Below are positions 1 through 8,852 of a DNA stretch of 64,000 bases, piece by piece; position 1 is the first letter of the stretch; each line of letters opens with the position of its first letter. The translations under genes were made by a program, and so were the position numbers. Below the pieces are notes generated by a model. That model saw nothing but the letters and a program-made list of their open reading frames with translations. It had not been told where the DNA came from and made no database searches. This DNA comes from DASYKT01 sp035995185 (GTDB taxonomy: Bacteria > Acidobacteriota > Blastocatellia > Pyrinomonadales > Pyrinomonadaceae), in NCBI GenBank assembly GCA_035995185.1, contig DASYKT010000011.1, positions 1-64,000 on the forward strand, read 5' to 3'.

Positions 1-127
1 CAGCTCGCCCTTTTCCACTTGCGAAACCACCCCCAACTTAAAAGCCAGTCCATAATCTCGCTGCGTTCGCTTAACTCTTTTATTAACTCTCGCTTCCATA
101 AATAAGTCGCCTTTCTGTCAACTCATT

Positions 128-452
128 TCAGGACGAGACAATCTTATAAAAAACGACGGTGTTGGTTCCGTGAGTAAGATACCGGTCGACGTCAGCAAGA
201 CGATGGCCCTGGCTAAATCCGAGCAGGACACCGGTTTTAATGCCGCCGCGCGGAACGGCCGCCGGCCATATCATGCAAATGCGGCGTTTGCCATAATAAT
301 AAGGCACATTGTAAGAGAGCCGCTCAACACAATACGGCGGAAGATCGTCGAGAACTATCTGCCGCAGAAACGTCCACGATCTCACGCTGATCTTCGGGCA
401 GGAAGCCCCAAAACTCGCCCATGGACTGAAATTTCGGCAAACCGTATGGCAT
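128..452 (-). pseudogene. DUF1801 (YdhG-like) protein, frameshifted
   Basis: From about position 366 down to the stop at 128 the minus strand encodes a typical DUF1801 C-terminal half: IVLDDLPPYCVERLSYNVPYYYG, then a WPA..PRGG.K.GVLLGF.GH stretch and a YLTHGTN ending. The expected N-terminal half (PKFQSMGEFWGFLPEDQ, then REIVDV) lies in another frame, from an ATG at 452. The two halves meet around 366-385 with a one-base shift, so the gene is broken or holds a sequence error. DUF1801 proteins are small cytosolic proteins of unclear function (some annotated as iron-chaperone-like). The family call rests on motif recall only. It lies next to a palindromic repeat (480-532). Confidence 0.6.
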
Positions 453-479
453 GGCATATCGAATAGGAACTGGAGAAGA

Positions 480-532
480 ACCACCCCGTCACGACTTCGT
501 CGTGCCACCCTTCCTTCGTAAGGAGGGGAGTT
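480..532. repeat. Interspersed double-hairpin repeat, PLLTKEG family, copy 1
   Basis: A run beginning CACCCCGTCACGACTTCGTC contains two short hairpins: CGAC-ttc-GTCG and CCTTCC-ttcgta-GGAGGG. Related copies lie at 18782-18838 (full) and 4993-5032 (partial). In translation it gives a spurious PLLTKEG peptide, so open frames crossing it should not be trusted. Confidence 0.75.
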
Positions 533-551
533 TGAAGAACCCGGTTTTCGG

Positions 552-899
552 CTATACCAAAACTTTTATCCAACCGTCTTCGACCACGACATTATAGTGC
601 TCGATGGTGCAGTGTTTGTCGGTAAAGCATTCGCCGCTGCGGACGTCGAAGCGATAGCCGTGCAGGTCGCATTCGACGATATTTCCGTAAAGCCTGGAAT
701 CGGCCAGCGGGTAGCCTTTGTGAGGGCAAAAATTCTCCACGGCGTAAAATTCACCGCCGACATTAAAGAGCGCCAGCTCGCTGCCGTCTTTTAATTGGAC
801 GGTCGCGCCGCGCCCGGGCGGAACGGCCTCAGCCTTGCCGACAGTGACCAATTTTCCCTCGCGCTCGGGCTGCCGTTTGTTCTGGTAAACCTTTCCCAT
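552..899 (-). CDS. Rieske [2Fe-2S] small ferredoxin-like protein
   Basis: A 115-residue protein with a complete Rieske cluster signature C-x-H-x16-C-x2-H (CPHKG ... ECDLHGYRF). The two Cys and two His would bind a [2Fe-2S] cluster. Size and lack of a signal peptide match the NirD/BphF-type soluble Rieske proteins, which pass electrons to an oxygenase or reductase. No oxygenase is adjacent, so the partner is unknown. The start at 899 faces the CBS gene at 1003, and the roughly 100-bp gap should hold divergent promoters. The first ~20 residues (MGKVYQNKRQPEREGK) are basic and a little longer than the minimal domain. Confidence 0.88.
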   Translation of the reverse strand: MGKVYQNKRQPEREGKLVTVGKAEAVPPGRGATVQLKDGSELALFNVGGEFYAVENFCPHKGYPLADSRLYGNIVECDLHGYRFDVRSGECFTDKHCTIEHYNVVVEDGWIKVLV

Positions 900-1002
900 A
901 CTTTAAAAAAAGGGTAACAAAGCGCCCTTTCCACTGCAAACTTGATTTAGTTTTCGGATAAAAGCAAAATATAGCTATTGCAAAAGTTAGGTGAGCACTT
1001 AG

Positions 1003-1494
1003 ATGCCGGAAAACGAAAAAAACAGAGCCGACGTGTCAACCGGGGCCAGGCGCCGGTGCCGCGATATTATGACGAGCAGCGTGACCACCGCCGCGCCGGA
1101 AATGACCCTGCGCGAAGTGGCGGCGCTGCTGCGTGACACGGACGTCGGCGCGCTGCCGGTCGTAAAAGAGAACCGGCTGGTGGGGATAATTACCGACCGC
1201 GATATCGTCATCCGCGCCGTGGCAGAAGGAAAAGATACCAACACCGTGACCGTGGCTGAGGTAATGACCGCAGAAGTCTTTTCGGCCGCACCGGATACCT
1301 TCGTTTTTGAAGTAATTCGTGTGATGGGCGATAAGCAGATCAGGCGCGTGCCGGTCGTAAGCGGAGCGGGTGAACTTTGCGGCATGATCGCGATGGCGGA
1401 CATCGCGCTGGAAATGGAAGACGAACGCGAGATCGCCGAAACATTGGAAGACATCTCAAGCGGCGCGGCCTTCTGGAAAAAAGGTGAGCAGTAA
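1003..1494 (+). CDS. CBS-domain pair protein
   Basis: 163 residues with two tandem CBS motifs: one at ~20-75 (IMTSSVTTAAPEMTLREVA, GALPVV, LVGIITDRDIV) and one at ~85-140 (VMTAEVFSAAPDT, IRRVPVV, GMIAMADIA). CBS pairs bind adenosine nucleotides and sense energy state. With no other domain fused, the partner cannot be named. The protein ends in a short tail (WKKGEQ) that runs into an imperfect inverted repeat. It is followed 72 bp later by Hsp20 and then Lon, so a stress-related transcription unit is plausible. It could equally be a stand-alone gene. Confidence 0.9.
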   Translation: MPENEKNRADVSTGARRRCRDIMTSSVTTAAPEMTLREVAALLRDTDVGALPVVKENRLVGIITDRDIVIRAVAEGKDTNTVTVAEVMTAEVFSAAPDTFVFEVIRVMGDKQIRRVPVVSGAGELCGMIAMADIALEMEDEREIAETLEDISSGAAFWKKGEQ

Positions 1495-1555
1495 GCTGTT
1501 AGCAGTGAGCAGTAAAATTGAGGTTGTAACTGCTTACGGCTTACCGTTAACAGCA
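1484..1555. repeat. Imperfect inverted repeat after CBS gene
   Basis: GTGAGCAGTAAGCTGTTAGC on the left pairs imperfectly with the CTGCTTACGGCTTACCGTTA arm on the right. The left arm also carries a GTGAGCAGT direct repeat, and its first bases overlap the last codons of the CBS gene. It could weaken read-through into hsp20 or stabilise the upstream mRNA. There is no T-run, so it is not a standard terminator. Confidence 0.55.
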
Positions 1556-1566
1556 AACTAGAGTTT

Positions 1567-1926
1567 ATGGCAAGAGCTACCAATCGATACTTTCACTTTC
1601 TGGCTTCGGCAAAGGACGCCAGGCCTTCGGGCAAGCTCTGGTACCCGGCGGCGGACGTTTACCGCACACCGGAAGGCTGGATAGTAAAGGTCGAACTGGC
1701 CGGCGTTTCGGCGGAAGACCTCGAGATCGATATCGAGGGAAACATTCTTTATATTGCGGGCACGCGCCGCGACCGAACCTGTGTTGTCGGTATGTCGTAT
1801 CAACAGATGGAGATCACTTACAGCCGTTTTGAAAAAACGCTGCGGTTTCCGGCGTCGATCGACGGCGCGCGTGTTGAACATAATTATCAGGACGGGCTGC
1901 TTTTGATATACCTGCACAAGGCCTAA
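1567..1926 (+). CDS. Hsp20/alpha-crystallin family small heat-shock protein
   Basis: 119 residues with one alpha-crystallin domain: PAADVYRTPEGWIVKVELAG at the start of the domain, the EDLEIDIEGNILYIAGTR strand region, then FEKTLRFPASID and a hydrophobic YQDGLLLIYLHK end. Small heat-shock proteins hold unfolding proteins in an ATP-independent way in the cytosol. The C-terminal I-x-I oligomerisation motif is not obvious, since the protein stops at LIYLHKA. The gene lies 45 bp upstream of lon in the same direction, fitting a protein-quality-control unit of holdase plus protease. Confidence 0.88.
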   Translation: MARATNRYFHFLASAKDARPSGKLWYPAADVYRTPEGWIVKVELAGVSAEDLEIDIEGNILYIAGTRRDRTCVVGMSYQQMEITYSRFEKTLRFPASIDGARVEHNYQDGLLLIYLHKA

Positions 1927-1971
1927 AGCAGGCATCTAAACCAAAGAGGCCCGAATCAAGGGGTTTAAGTT

Positions 1972-4467
<2,496 letters not shown>

Positions 4468-4499
4468 CTTTTTTCTTATTGCTGCAAAACCAGAAAGAG

Positions 4500-4520
4500 G
4501 CTCGGCGACAAAAGCCGAGC
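4500..4520 (+). terminator. Hairpin after lon
   Basis: GCTCGGC-gacaaaa-GCCGAGC forms a 7-bp perfect stem 33 bases after the lon stop codon. The following bases (GTCTTAGCG) are not a proper U-tract, so it may be a weak terminator or an RNA 3-prime stabiliser. Confidence 0.5.
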
Positions 4521-4550
4521 GTCTTAGCGTATCTCGAACTTCTAACCGAA

Positions 4551-4630
4551 GTGTTCCAGGTGGAACAGGCTGTAACAATGGAACACCTGGAACGCTTTTG
4601 GAACAGAAATCTCGAAAAATTCGCAAATCC
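4551..4630. repeat. 80-bp GGAAC-rich interspersed repeat, copy 1
   Basis: An 80-bp block starting GTGTTCCA and ending CAAATCC, with TGGAAC repeated about every 9-10 bp. A second block of the same length, start and end lies at 60261-60340 downstream of tkt. The right half is nearly identical (CTGGAACG.TTTTGGAACAG). In both cases it follows a hairpin after a housekeeping gene. An open frame (4479-4673) crosses this copy, but I do not regard it as a gene. Confidence 0.7.
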
Positions 4631-4821
4631 GCAGGCCAGGTTAAAAAAGAACGTTGAGATAGGGGAATTATAGATTCAAAGAACCCGCGCGCCATCTTCT
4701 ACAGGCGGCGAACGTTAAATGGTAAGCCAATTTAGTGTTTATTCCGATAAAGGATTTGGAAAGTTGGCAAGAGTTTGCGGAGTTGGTGTGGTTAGTATGA
4801 TTCGTGGTTAAATTTCGGTTA

Positions 4822-4956
4822 ATAAATTGCCACTAGCTTTAGCTAGTGGATAACGAGCAAGTAATTTGTTACCGGCTTTAGCCGAATTACAGTTGGGCTA
4901 AAGCCCCGATCTTTGGCCCCTAACTTATCCACTAGCTAAAGCTAGTGGCAATTTAT
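4822..4956. repeat. REP/BIME-like element, family A, copy 1
   Basis: A 135-bp element bounded by 26-bp perfect inverted repeats. The left end contains CCACTAGCTTTAGCTAGTGG, itself a hairpin, and the right end contains CCACTAGCTAAAGCTAGTGG, followed by CAATTTAT. Two inner hairpins, CGGCTTTAGCCG and GGGCTAAAGCCC, lie between. Copies 2 and 3 are at 38568-38705 and 41292-41425, in the same order and orientation. The architecture matches REP/BIME elements spread by RAYT (Y1 HUH) transposases. No transposase is in the window. Confidence 0.88.
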
Positions 4957-4992
4957 AAAGAGCGGCCGAGCCGCAAACCCGGTCGCTGCTTC

Positions 4993-5032
4993 CCACCACC
5001 CCGTCAGCCGAAGCGGCGGCCAGCCCTCCTAG
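4993..5032. repeat. PLLTKEG-family repeat, partial copy
   Basis: CACCACCCCGTCAGCCGAAG followed by CGGCGGCCAGCCCTCCTAGG resembles the left two-thirds of the repeats at 480-532 and 18782-18838. It breaks off before the second GGAGGGG arm. Its right end supplies the stop codon of the small gene at 5029-5178. Confidence 0.55.
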
Positions 5033-5178
5033 GCACAATTAATTCCGCTTTGTTCTCTATAGATTTCGCATTTATGCCTTCCTACTTGCAGTGTTCCTAA
5101 GGAATGAACGATAACATTTGCAATCGAAAGACAAACAAAAACAACGCCCGAAACTATCAACACTCGGTGATATCTCAT
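5029..5178 (-). CDS. Small single-span membrane or exported protein
   Basis: A 49-residue frame with a good ribosome site (AAAGGAGAAC, about 6 nt before the ATG at 5178). It begins MRYHRVLIVSGVVFVCLSIA: two basic residues followed by a hydrophobic span of about 20 residues. The polar tail has two Cys (HKCEIYREQS, ending NCA). It starts 17 nt after the stop of the gene at 5196-5879 on the same strand, so the two are probably co-transcribed. The stop codon lies inside a repeat, which may have truncated a longer tail. The family is not recognised; it may be a membrane peptide or a truncated signal-peptide protein. Confidence 0.6.
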   Translation of the reverse strand: MRYHRVLIVSGVVFVCLSIANVIVHSLGTLQVGRHKCEIYREQSGINCA

Positions 5179-5195
5179 TGAGATTGTTCTCCTTT

Positions 5196-5879
5196 CTATT
5201 TTGCAAGTTTTTCCATTTCATCTATCTGCGCTTTTAGCCTTTCTATTTCCTTTTCCCTATGACTTTGAAGTACGGAAAAAACGGTTTTATAACCTGTTTT
5301 ATATCCTTTTTTCCATCCGTCGGATTCGGATTGGCCCGATTCGGGCAGATCAACGGTTATCTCCGTGATTTCCTGATCTAAAAGTTTTGTCAGGTTACCG
5401 ACGTCGTTAGCAATAATTATGTTTTTCAGTTCTCTGATCGCCGCTAGCCGTCCGGCTCGTTCACCGGAAATGTTTTTAGAAAATCCCTGGCTATCGACAC
5501 CCCAAGAACTGCCATCTTCAAATTCTACGTAATCAATAGACAGGAATAATTGTTTGCTTTCCCTAATAGCCTCTCTTTCCAAAAACACTTCACTTTCATG
5601 AAATTCATTCGCACGCAAAGATTTTGTCGCAAAAGAATAGGTGTTTATTTTTCCGGTGGTTTTTGCCTGACCTAACAGCACGTAAGCCCTGACAGATTTG
5701 TTGCTTACATTCTGCAAAACAAGGTCGGCTTTTTGAAAAGACAAAGCAGAATTATCCACGTTTACAACTGTGATCGCGAGAGGACAATTTTTTTGTTTCA
5801 CGATTTCCGGAACTATAGGAGCTTGATCTTTTGTTATGTTGTCGGAAGTCTGAGCGAAGGCTGAAGTAATATCAGGCAA
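5196..5879 (-). CDS. Exported hypothetical protein, frameshift in signal peptide
   Basis: A 227-residue frame opening only at a TTG (5879), with no normal start and a stop just upstream. Its first residues, DITSAFAQTSDN, look like the end of a signal peptide (AFA-Q cleavage). The rest of that signal peptide is in the neighbouring frame: an ATG at 5920 with an AGAAAGGTG ribosome site gives MYKVSKSNYMVASACLILL. A one-base loss near 5860-5875 therefore seems to have split the gene, or there is a sequence error. The mature part is beta-rich up to ~115 and ends in a charged coiled coil (HREKEIERLKAQIDEMEKL). Function unknown; no family recognised. Confidence 0.7.
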   Translation of the reverse strand: MPDITSAFAQTSDNITKDQAPIVPEIVKQKNCPLAITVVNVDNSALSFQKADLVLQNVSNKSVRAYVLLGQAKTTGKINTYSFATKSLRANEFHESEVFLEREAIRESKQLFLSIDYVEFEDGSSWGVDSQGFSKNISGERAGRLAAIRELKNIIIANDVGNLTKLLDQEITEITVDLPESGQSESDGWKKGYKTGYKTVFSVLQSHREKEIERLKAQIDEMEKLAK

Positions 5880-5920
5880 GCCGATGCTACCATGTAATTA
5901 CTCTTACTTACCTTGTACAT

Positions 5921-6240
5921 TGCTATTACACCTTTCTGCTCGCGGGAAAGCGCGGGAATTTGTTCAACAGAAAGGTTGTCCGGCTAAGAAAGCTTAACAA
6001 CCACTTTGAAAACGAAACAGGGGTCATCCAAAGTATAGGGAAGAAAAATTGACATTACAATAAGAATCTTTGCATAAAATGTAGATTTTCCGGTGTTTGC
6101 AGTAGAAAAATGCATTTTATTCTTGTATTCTAATTTGCTTGGCAGTTTGTTTAAAATTTTGATTATTCGGCTCATTGTGAGCAGCAAATTTACAGATCTA
6201 TCGCCATATTGAATGCAATTATAGAAACGGATATTATTAG
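5921..6240. other. Non-coding stretch upstream of mreB
   Basis: About 320 bp without a convincing gene. An 89-codon frame on the minus strand (5984-6253) overlaps the mreB start and has no family-like content or ribosome site. The stretch is AT-rich and must contain the promoter of the mre operon. I could not pick out a confident -35/-10 pair. Confidence 0.5.
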
Positions 6241-7290
6241 ATGGCTTTTCCAAAATCGTTATTTAGCTTATTTTCCAGTGATTTAGCAATAGACTTAGGC
6301 ACGGCAAACACGCTCGTTTACGCCAAAGGGCGGGGAATTGTCGTGAGCGAACCCTCAATTGTGGCGATCAACAAGATCACCAACCAGGTCGAAGCGGTCG
6401 GCCGCGACGCCAAAGAGATGCTGGGACGCACACCGGGCAACATCGTAGCCATTCGCCCGATGAAAGACGGCGTCATTGCCAATTTCGAAGTGACAGAGAA
6501 AATGCTGCAGCATTTTATCCGCAAAGCGCACAACGGAAAATCGTGGGTACGCCCGCGGGTGGTCATCGGAATTCCTTCGGAGATCACACAGGTCGAGCGC
6601 CGCGCGGTGGAAGATTCCGCTTATCGCGCCAAGGCGTCGGAAGTCTACCTGGTCGAAGAGGCCATGGCGGCCGCCATCGGCGCCGGGCTGCCGATCACTG
6701 AGCCGCACGGCAACATGGTGGTCGATATCGGCGGCGGAACGACCGACATCGCCGTCATCTCGCTTTCGGGTATCGTCTACTCGCGCGCCGTCCGCGTGGC
6801 GGGCAACGAGATGGACGAAGCCATCACGCAATATATCAAACGCAAGTACAACCTGCTCATCGGCGAACGCACCGCCGAAGCGATCAAGATCGCGCTTGGT
6901 TCGGCCTATCCGCTCGATGAACCGCTCTCGATGGAAGTTCGCGGGCGCAACCTGATCGAGGGTATCCCCAAAACGGTGGCGATCACCGATGAGGAAGTGC
7001 GCGAAGCGCTGTCGGATTCGGTGGCGACGATCGTCAACGCCGTCCGCGTCGCGCTCGAGCGCACCCCGCCTGAGCTTTCGGCGGACATCGTCGAACGCGG
7101 TATCGTGCTGACCGGCGGCGGAGCGCTGCTGAAAAATCTCGACAAGCGGTTGATGGTGGAAACCGGGCTGCCGGTCGTGCTGGCCGACGACCCGCTCTCG
7201 GCGGTGGTGCTCGGCACCGGAAAAATGCTTTCGGATTTTGACCTGCTCAAACGTGTGAAGTGGGACAATTCGATGATCACTGGAACCTAA
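6241..7290 (+). CDS. mreB: Rod-shape-determining actin homologue MreB
   Basis: 349 residues, the normal MreB length. It shows the actin-fold phosphate loops: DLAIDLGTANTLVYAKGRGI at the N-terminus, MVVDIGGGTTDIAVISL in the second loop, and the adenosine motif GIVLTGGGALLKNLD. The N-terminus (MAFPKSLFSLFSS) can form a membrane-binding amphipathic helix. MreB polymerises on ATP under the inner membrane and guides the elongasome. It is the first gene of mreB-mreC-mreD-mrdA-rodA-PBP1A, so the cell is probably rod-shaped. A GGTTCAA direct repeat lies in the 77-bp gap before mreC. Confidence 0.97.
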   Translation: MAFPKSLFSLFSSDLAIDLGTANTLVYAKGRGIVVSEPSIVAINKITNQVEAVGRDAKEMLGRTPGNIVAIRPMKDGVIANFEVTEKMLQHFIRKAHNGKSWVRPRVVIGIPSEITQVERRAVEDSAYRAKASEVYLVEEAMAAAIGAGLPITEPHGNMVVDIGGGTTDIAVISLSGIVYSRAVRVAGNEMDEAITQYIKRKYNLLIGERTAEAIKIALGSAYPLDEPLSMEVRGRNLIEGIPKTVAITDEEVREALSDSVATIVNAVRVALERTPPELSADIVERGIVLTGGGALLKNLDKRLMVETGLPVVLADDPLSAVVLGTGKMLSDFDLLKRVKWDNSMITGT

Positions 7291-7367
7291 GAGGTTCAAG
7301 GTTCAAGGTTCGAAGTAAAAGAAAGTTTGAAAAAAGGAAAAGCTCTTAAGCAGTATTCGCTTTTTCC

Positions 7368-8276
7368 ATGGTTGAACGAAGTCAGAAAGACGTCTGGAAA
7401 TTAACGCCTTGGGTGCTGGCCGCCTTATTGCTGCTTAATTTTGTCTTTATGGCGTTCAACGCCCGCAACCCGGACGGCGAAATGGTCGTTCGCATCTGGT
7501 CGCAGGCGCTGGCGGTTTTTGTTCAATCTCCCGTTGCCAGCCTCAAGTCCGCGGTCGGCGGATTTTTTGAATCCTTCTCAAATATGCGCACCGCGGTCAC
7601 GGAAAACGACCAGCTGCGCGAGCGCGTGATGCAGCTCGAAGGCGAGGTCCGCGAATCAGAAACTCTGACCGCCGAAAACGAACGGTTAAAAACCCTTCTC
7701 AACTTTCAAAACGAATCGAAATACAAGATCCTGCCGGCGCGGGTGATCGCGCGCGATCCTTCGACGTGGTTCGATATGGCGACGATCAATCGCGGCAGCC
7801 TGGACGGCGTCAAGCTCAACATGCCGGTGGTGACCAACGAGGGCCTGGCGGGCCGTGTGGTCGCGGTCAGCCCGGTGACGGCGCAATTTATTCTTTTGCC
7901 GGATGAAAAAGCGGCGGCGGCGGCGGTTATCGGTGAACTGAGCAGTTCGAACGCTCTGGGTGTGATCCGCGGCACGGGTGAAAAAGGCGTGCTCGAGATG
8001 AAGTATGTTCCGGGTTATGAAAAGGTCGAGGTCGGAGACACGGTTTTTACTAGCGGCCAGGACAGTATTTTTCCGCCGGGCATCAAGATCGGAGAGATCG
8101 TCGAGGTCCGCTCGGGTTCGGCGACCGTCCCGCACGTGATCTATATCCGCCCGACCGTCAGAATGAGCGCGCTGAGCGAAGTGGCCGTGCTGCTTTACCA
8201 GGCGCCGCCGCGGCCGAAACCCGAACAGAGCCTGCCTAACGTAAATACCAACACCGCAGGAGGCAATAAGAAATAA
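7368..8276 (+). CDS. mreC: Rod-shape-determining protein MreC
   Basis: 302 residues with one N-terminal membrane span (~13-31, WVLAALLLLNFVFMAF), a periplasmic coiled coil (~70-115, rich in E/L with NDQLRERVMQLEGEVRE) and the double beta-barrel MreC domain (ARVIARDPSTWFDMATINRG; NEGLAGRVV; GDTVFTSGQDSIFPPGI). The C-terminal ~25 residues are Pro/Asn-rich and probably flexible. MreC links MreB to PBP2 and RodA in the periplasm. The stop overlaps the mreD start by one base (TAATG), indicating translational coupling. Confidence 0.96.
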   Translation: MVERSQKDVWKLTPWVLAALLLLNFVFMAFNARNPDGEMVVRIWSQALAVFVQSPVASLKSAVGGFFESFSNMRTAVTENDQLRERVMQLEGEVRESETLTAENERLKTLLNFQNESKYKILPARVIARDPSTWFDMATINRGSLDGVKLNMPVVTNEGLAGRVVAVSPVTAQFILLPDEKAAAAAVIGELSSSNALGVIRGTGEKGVLEMKYVPGYEKVEVGDTVFTSGQDSIFPPGIKIGEIVEVRSGSATVPHVIYIRPTVRMSALSEVAVLLYQAPPRPKPEQSLPNVNTNTAGGNKK

Positions 8277-8833
8277 TGCAGGGTCTAAAGATCACCGTCG
8301 CCTTGATCATTTCCATCTTGCTGCAGTGGACGCTGCGCGGTGTGTATCCGCCGCTGGGCTATGTGGACTTTCCCCTGATAGTAGTGGTCTATGCCGCGCT
8401 GCAGCGCGACACGATCAAGGCGCTGCTTTTTGCCACCATTTCCGGCCTGGCGATCGACGCCTTAAGCGGTGGGCTGCTGGGCGCCTCGGGATTCTCAAAA
8501 ACCCTGACCGTCTTTATCGTTTCCGAACTGGCGCGCAGGGTCTTCCTGGACAACCTTTTACTGCGTATTCCCGTCATAGCGGGTGCTTCAGTGTTGGAAG
8601 ATCTGATCTATTACGGAATGCATCGTTTGATGGGGCAGACGCCGGATGTCCCGGTCGTCGAGACGATAGCCTACACGCTGATCGGCACCACTATCGCGGG
8701 CACGCTGATTTTCTTTTTACTCGAAAACACTTTTCCGGCCGGATCAAAACCACGTCGCGGCAGCAGCACTAAAGAATATTTTCCGCGCCGCCAGGGCCGC
8801 CGGCGAAATCCGATCAAGCTGGGGAGACGATAG
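8276..8833 (+). CDS. mreD: Rod-shape-determining protein MreD
   Basis: 185 residues, mostly hydrophobic, with about five membrane spans (e.g. ITVALIISILLQWTL, VDFPLIVVVYAAL, LLFATISGLAIDALSGGLLG, IAGTLIFFLLENTF). The GLAIDALSGGLLGASG motif is typical of MreD. Past the last span comes a strongly basic tail (PRRGSSTKEYFPRRQGRRR), longer than in most homologues and probably cytoplasmic. It starts on the last base of the mreC stop and is followed 19 bp later by mrdA. Confidence 0.93.
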   Translation: MQGLKITVALIISILLQWTLRGVYPPLGYVDFPLIVVVYAALQRDTIKALLFATISGLAIDALSGGLLGASGFSKTLTVFIVSELARRVFLDNLLLRIPVIAGASVLEDLIYYGMHRLMGQTPDVPVVETIAYTLIGTTIAGTLIFFLLENTFPAGSKPRRGSSTKEYFPRRQGRRRNPIKLGRR

Positions 8834-8852
8834 TTCGGGGTCGTGAGAAAGT

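Noticed and set aside
382..573. 63-codon minus-strand frame ending in PLLTKEG-like residues
   Set aside because: The peptide is produced by a dispersed repeat; no signs of a real gene.
4479..4673. 64-codon frame after lon
   Set aside because: It crosses a hairpin and the GGAAC-rich repeat, has no family-like content, and the frame is not kept in the second repeat copy.
5984..6253. 89-codon minus-strand frame over the mreB start
   Set aside because: No ribosome site or domain pattern, overlaps mreB, and the sequence is the AT-rich promoter stretch.
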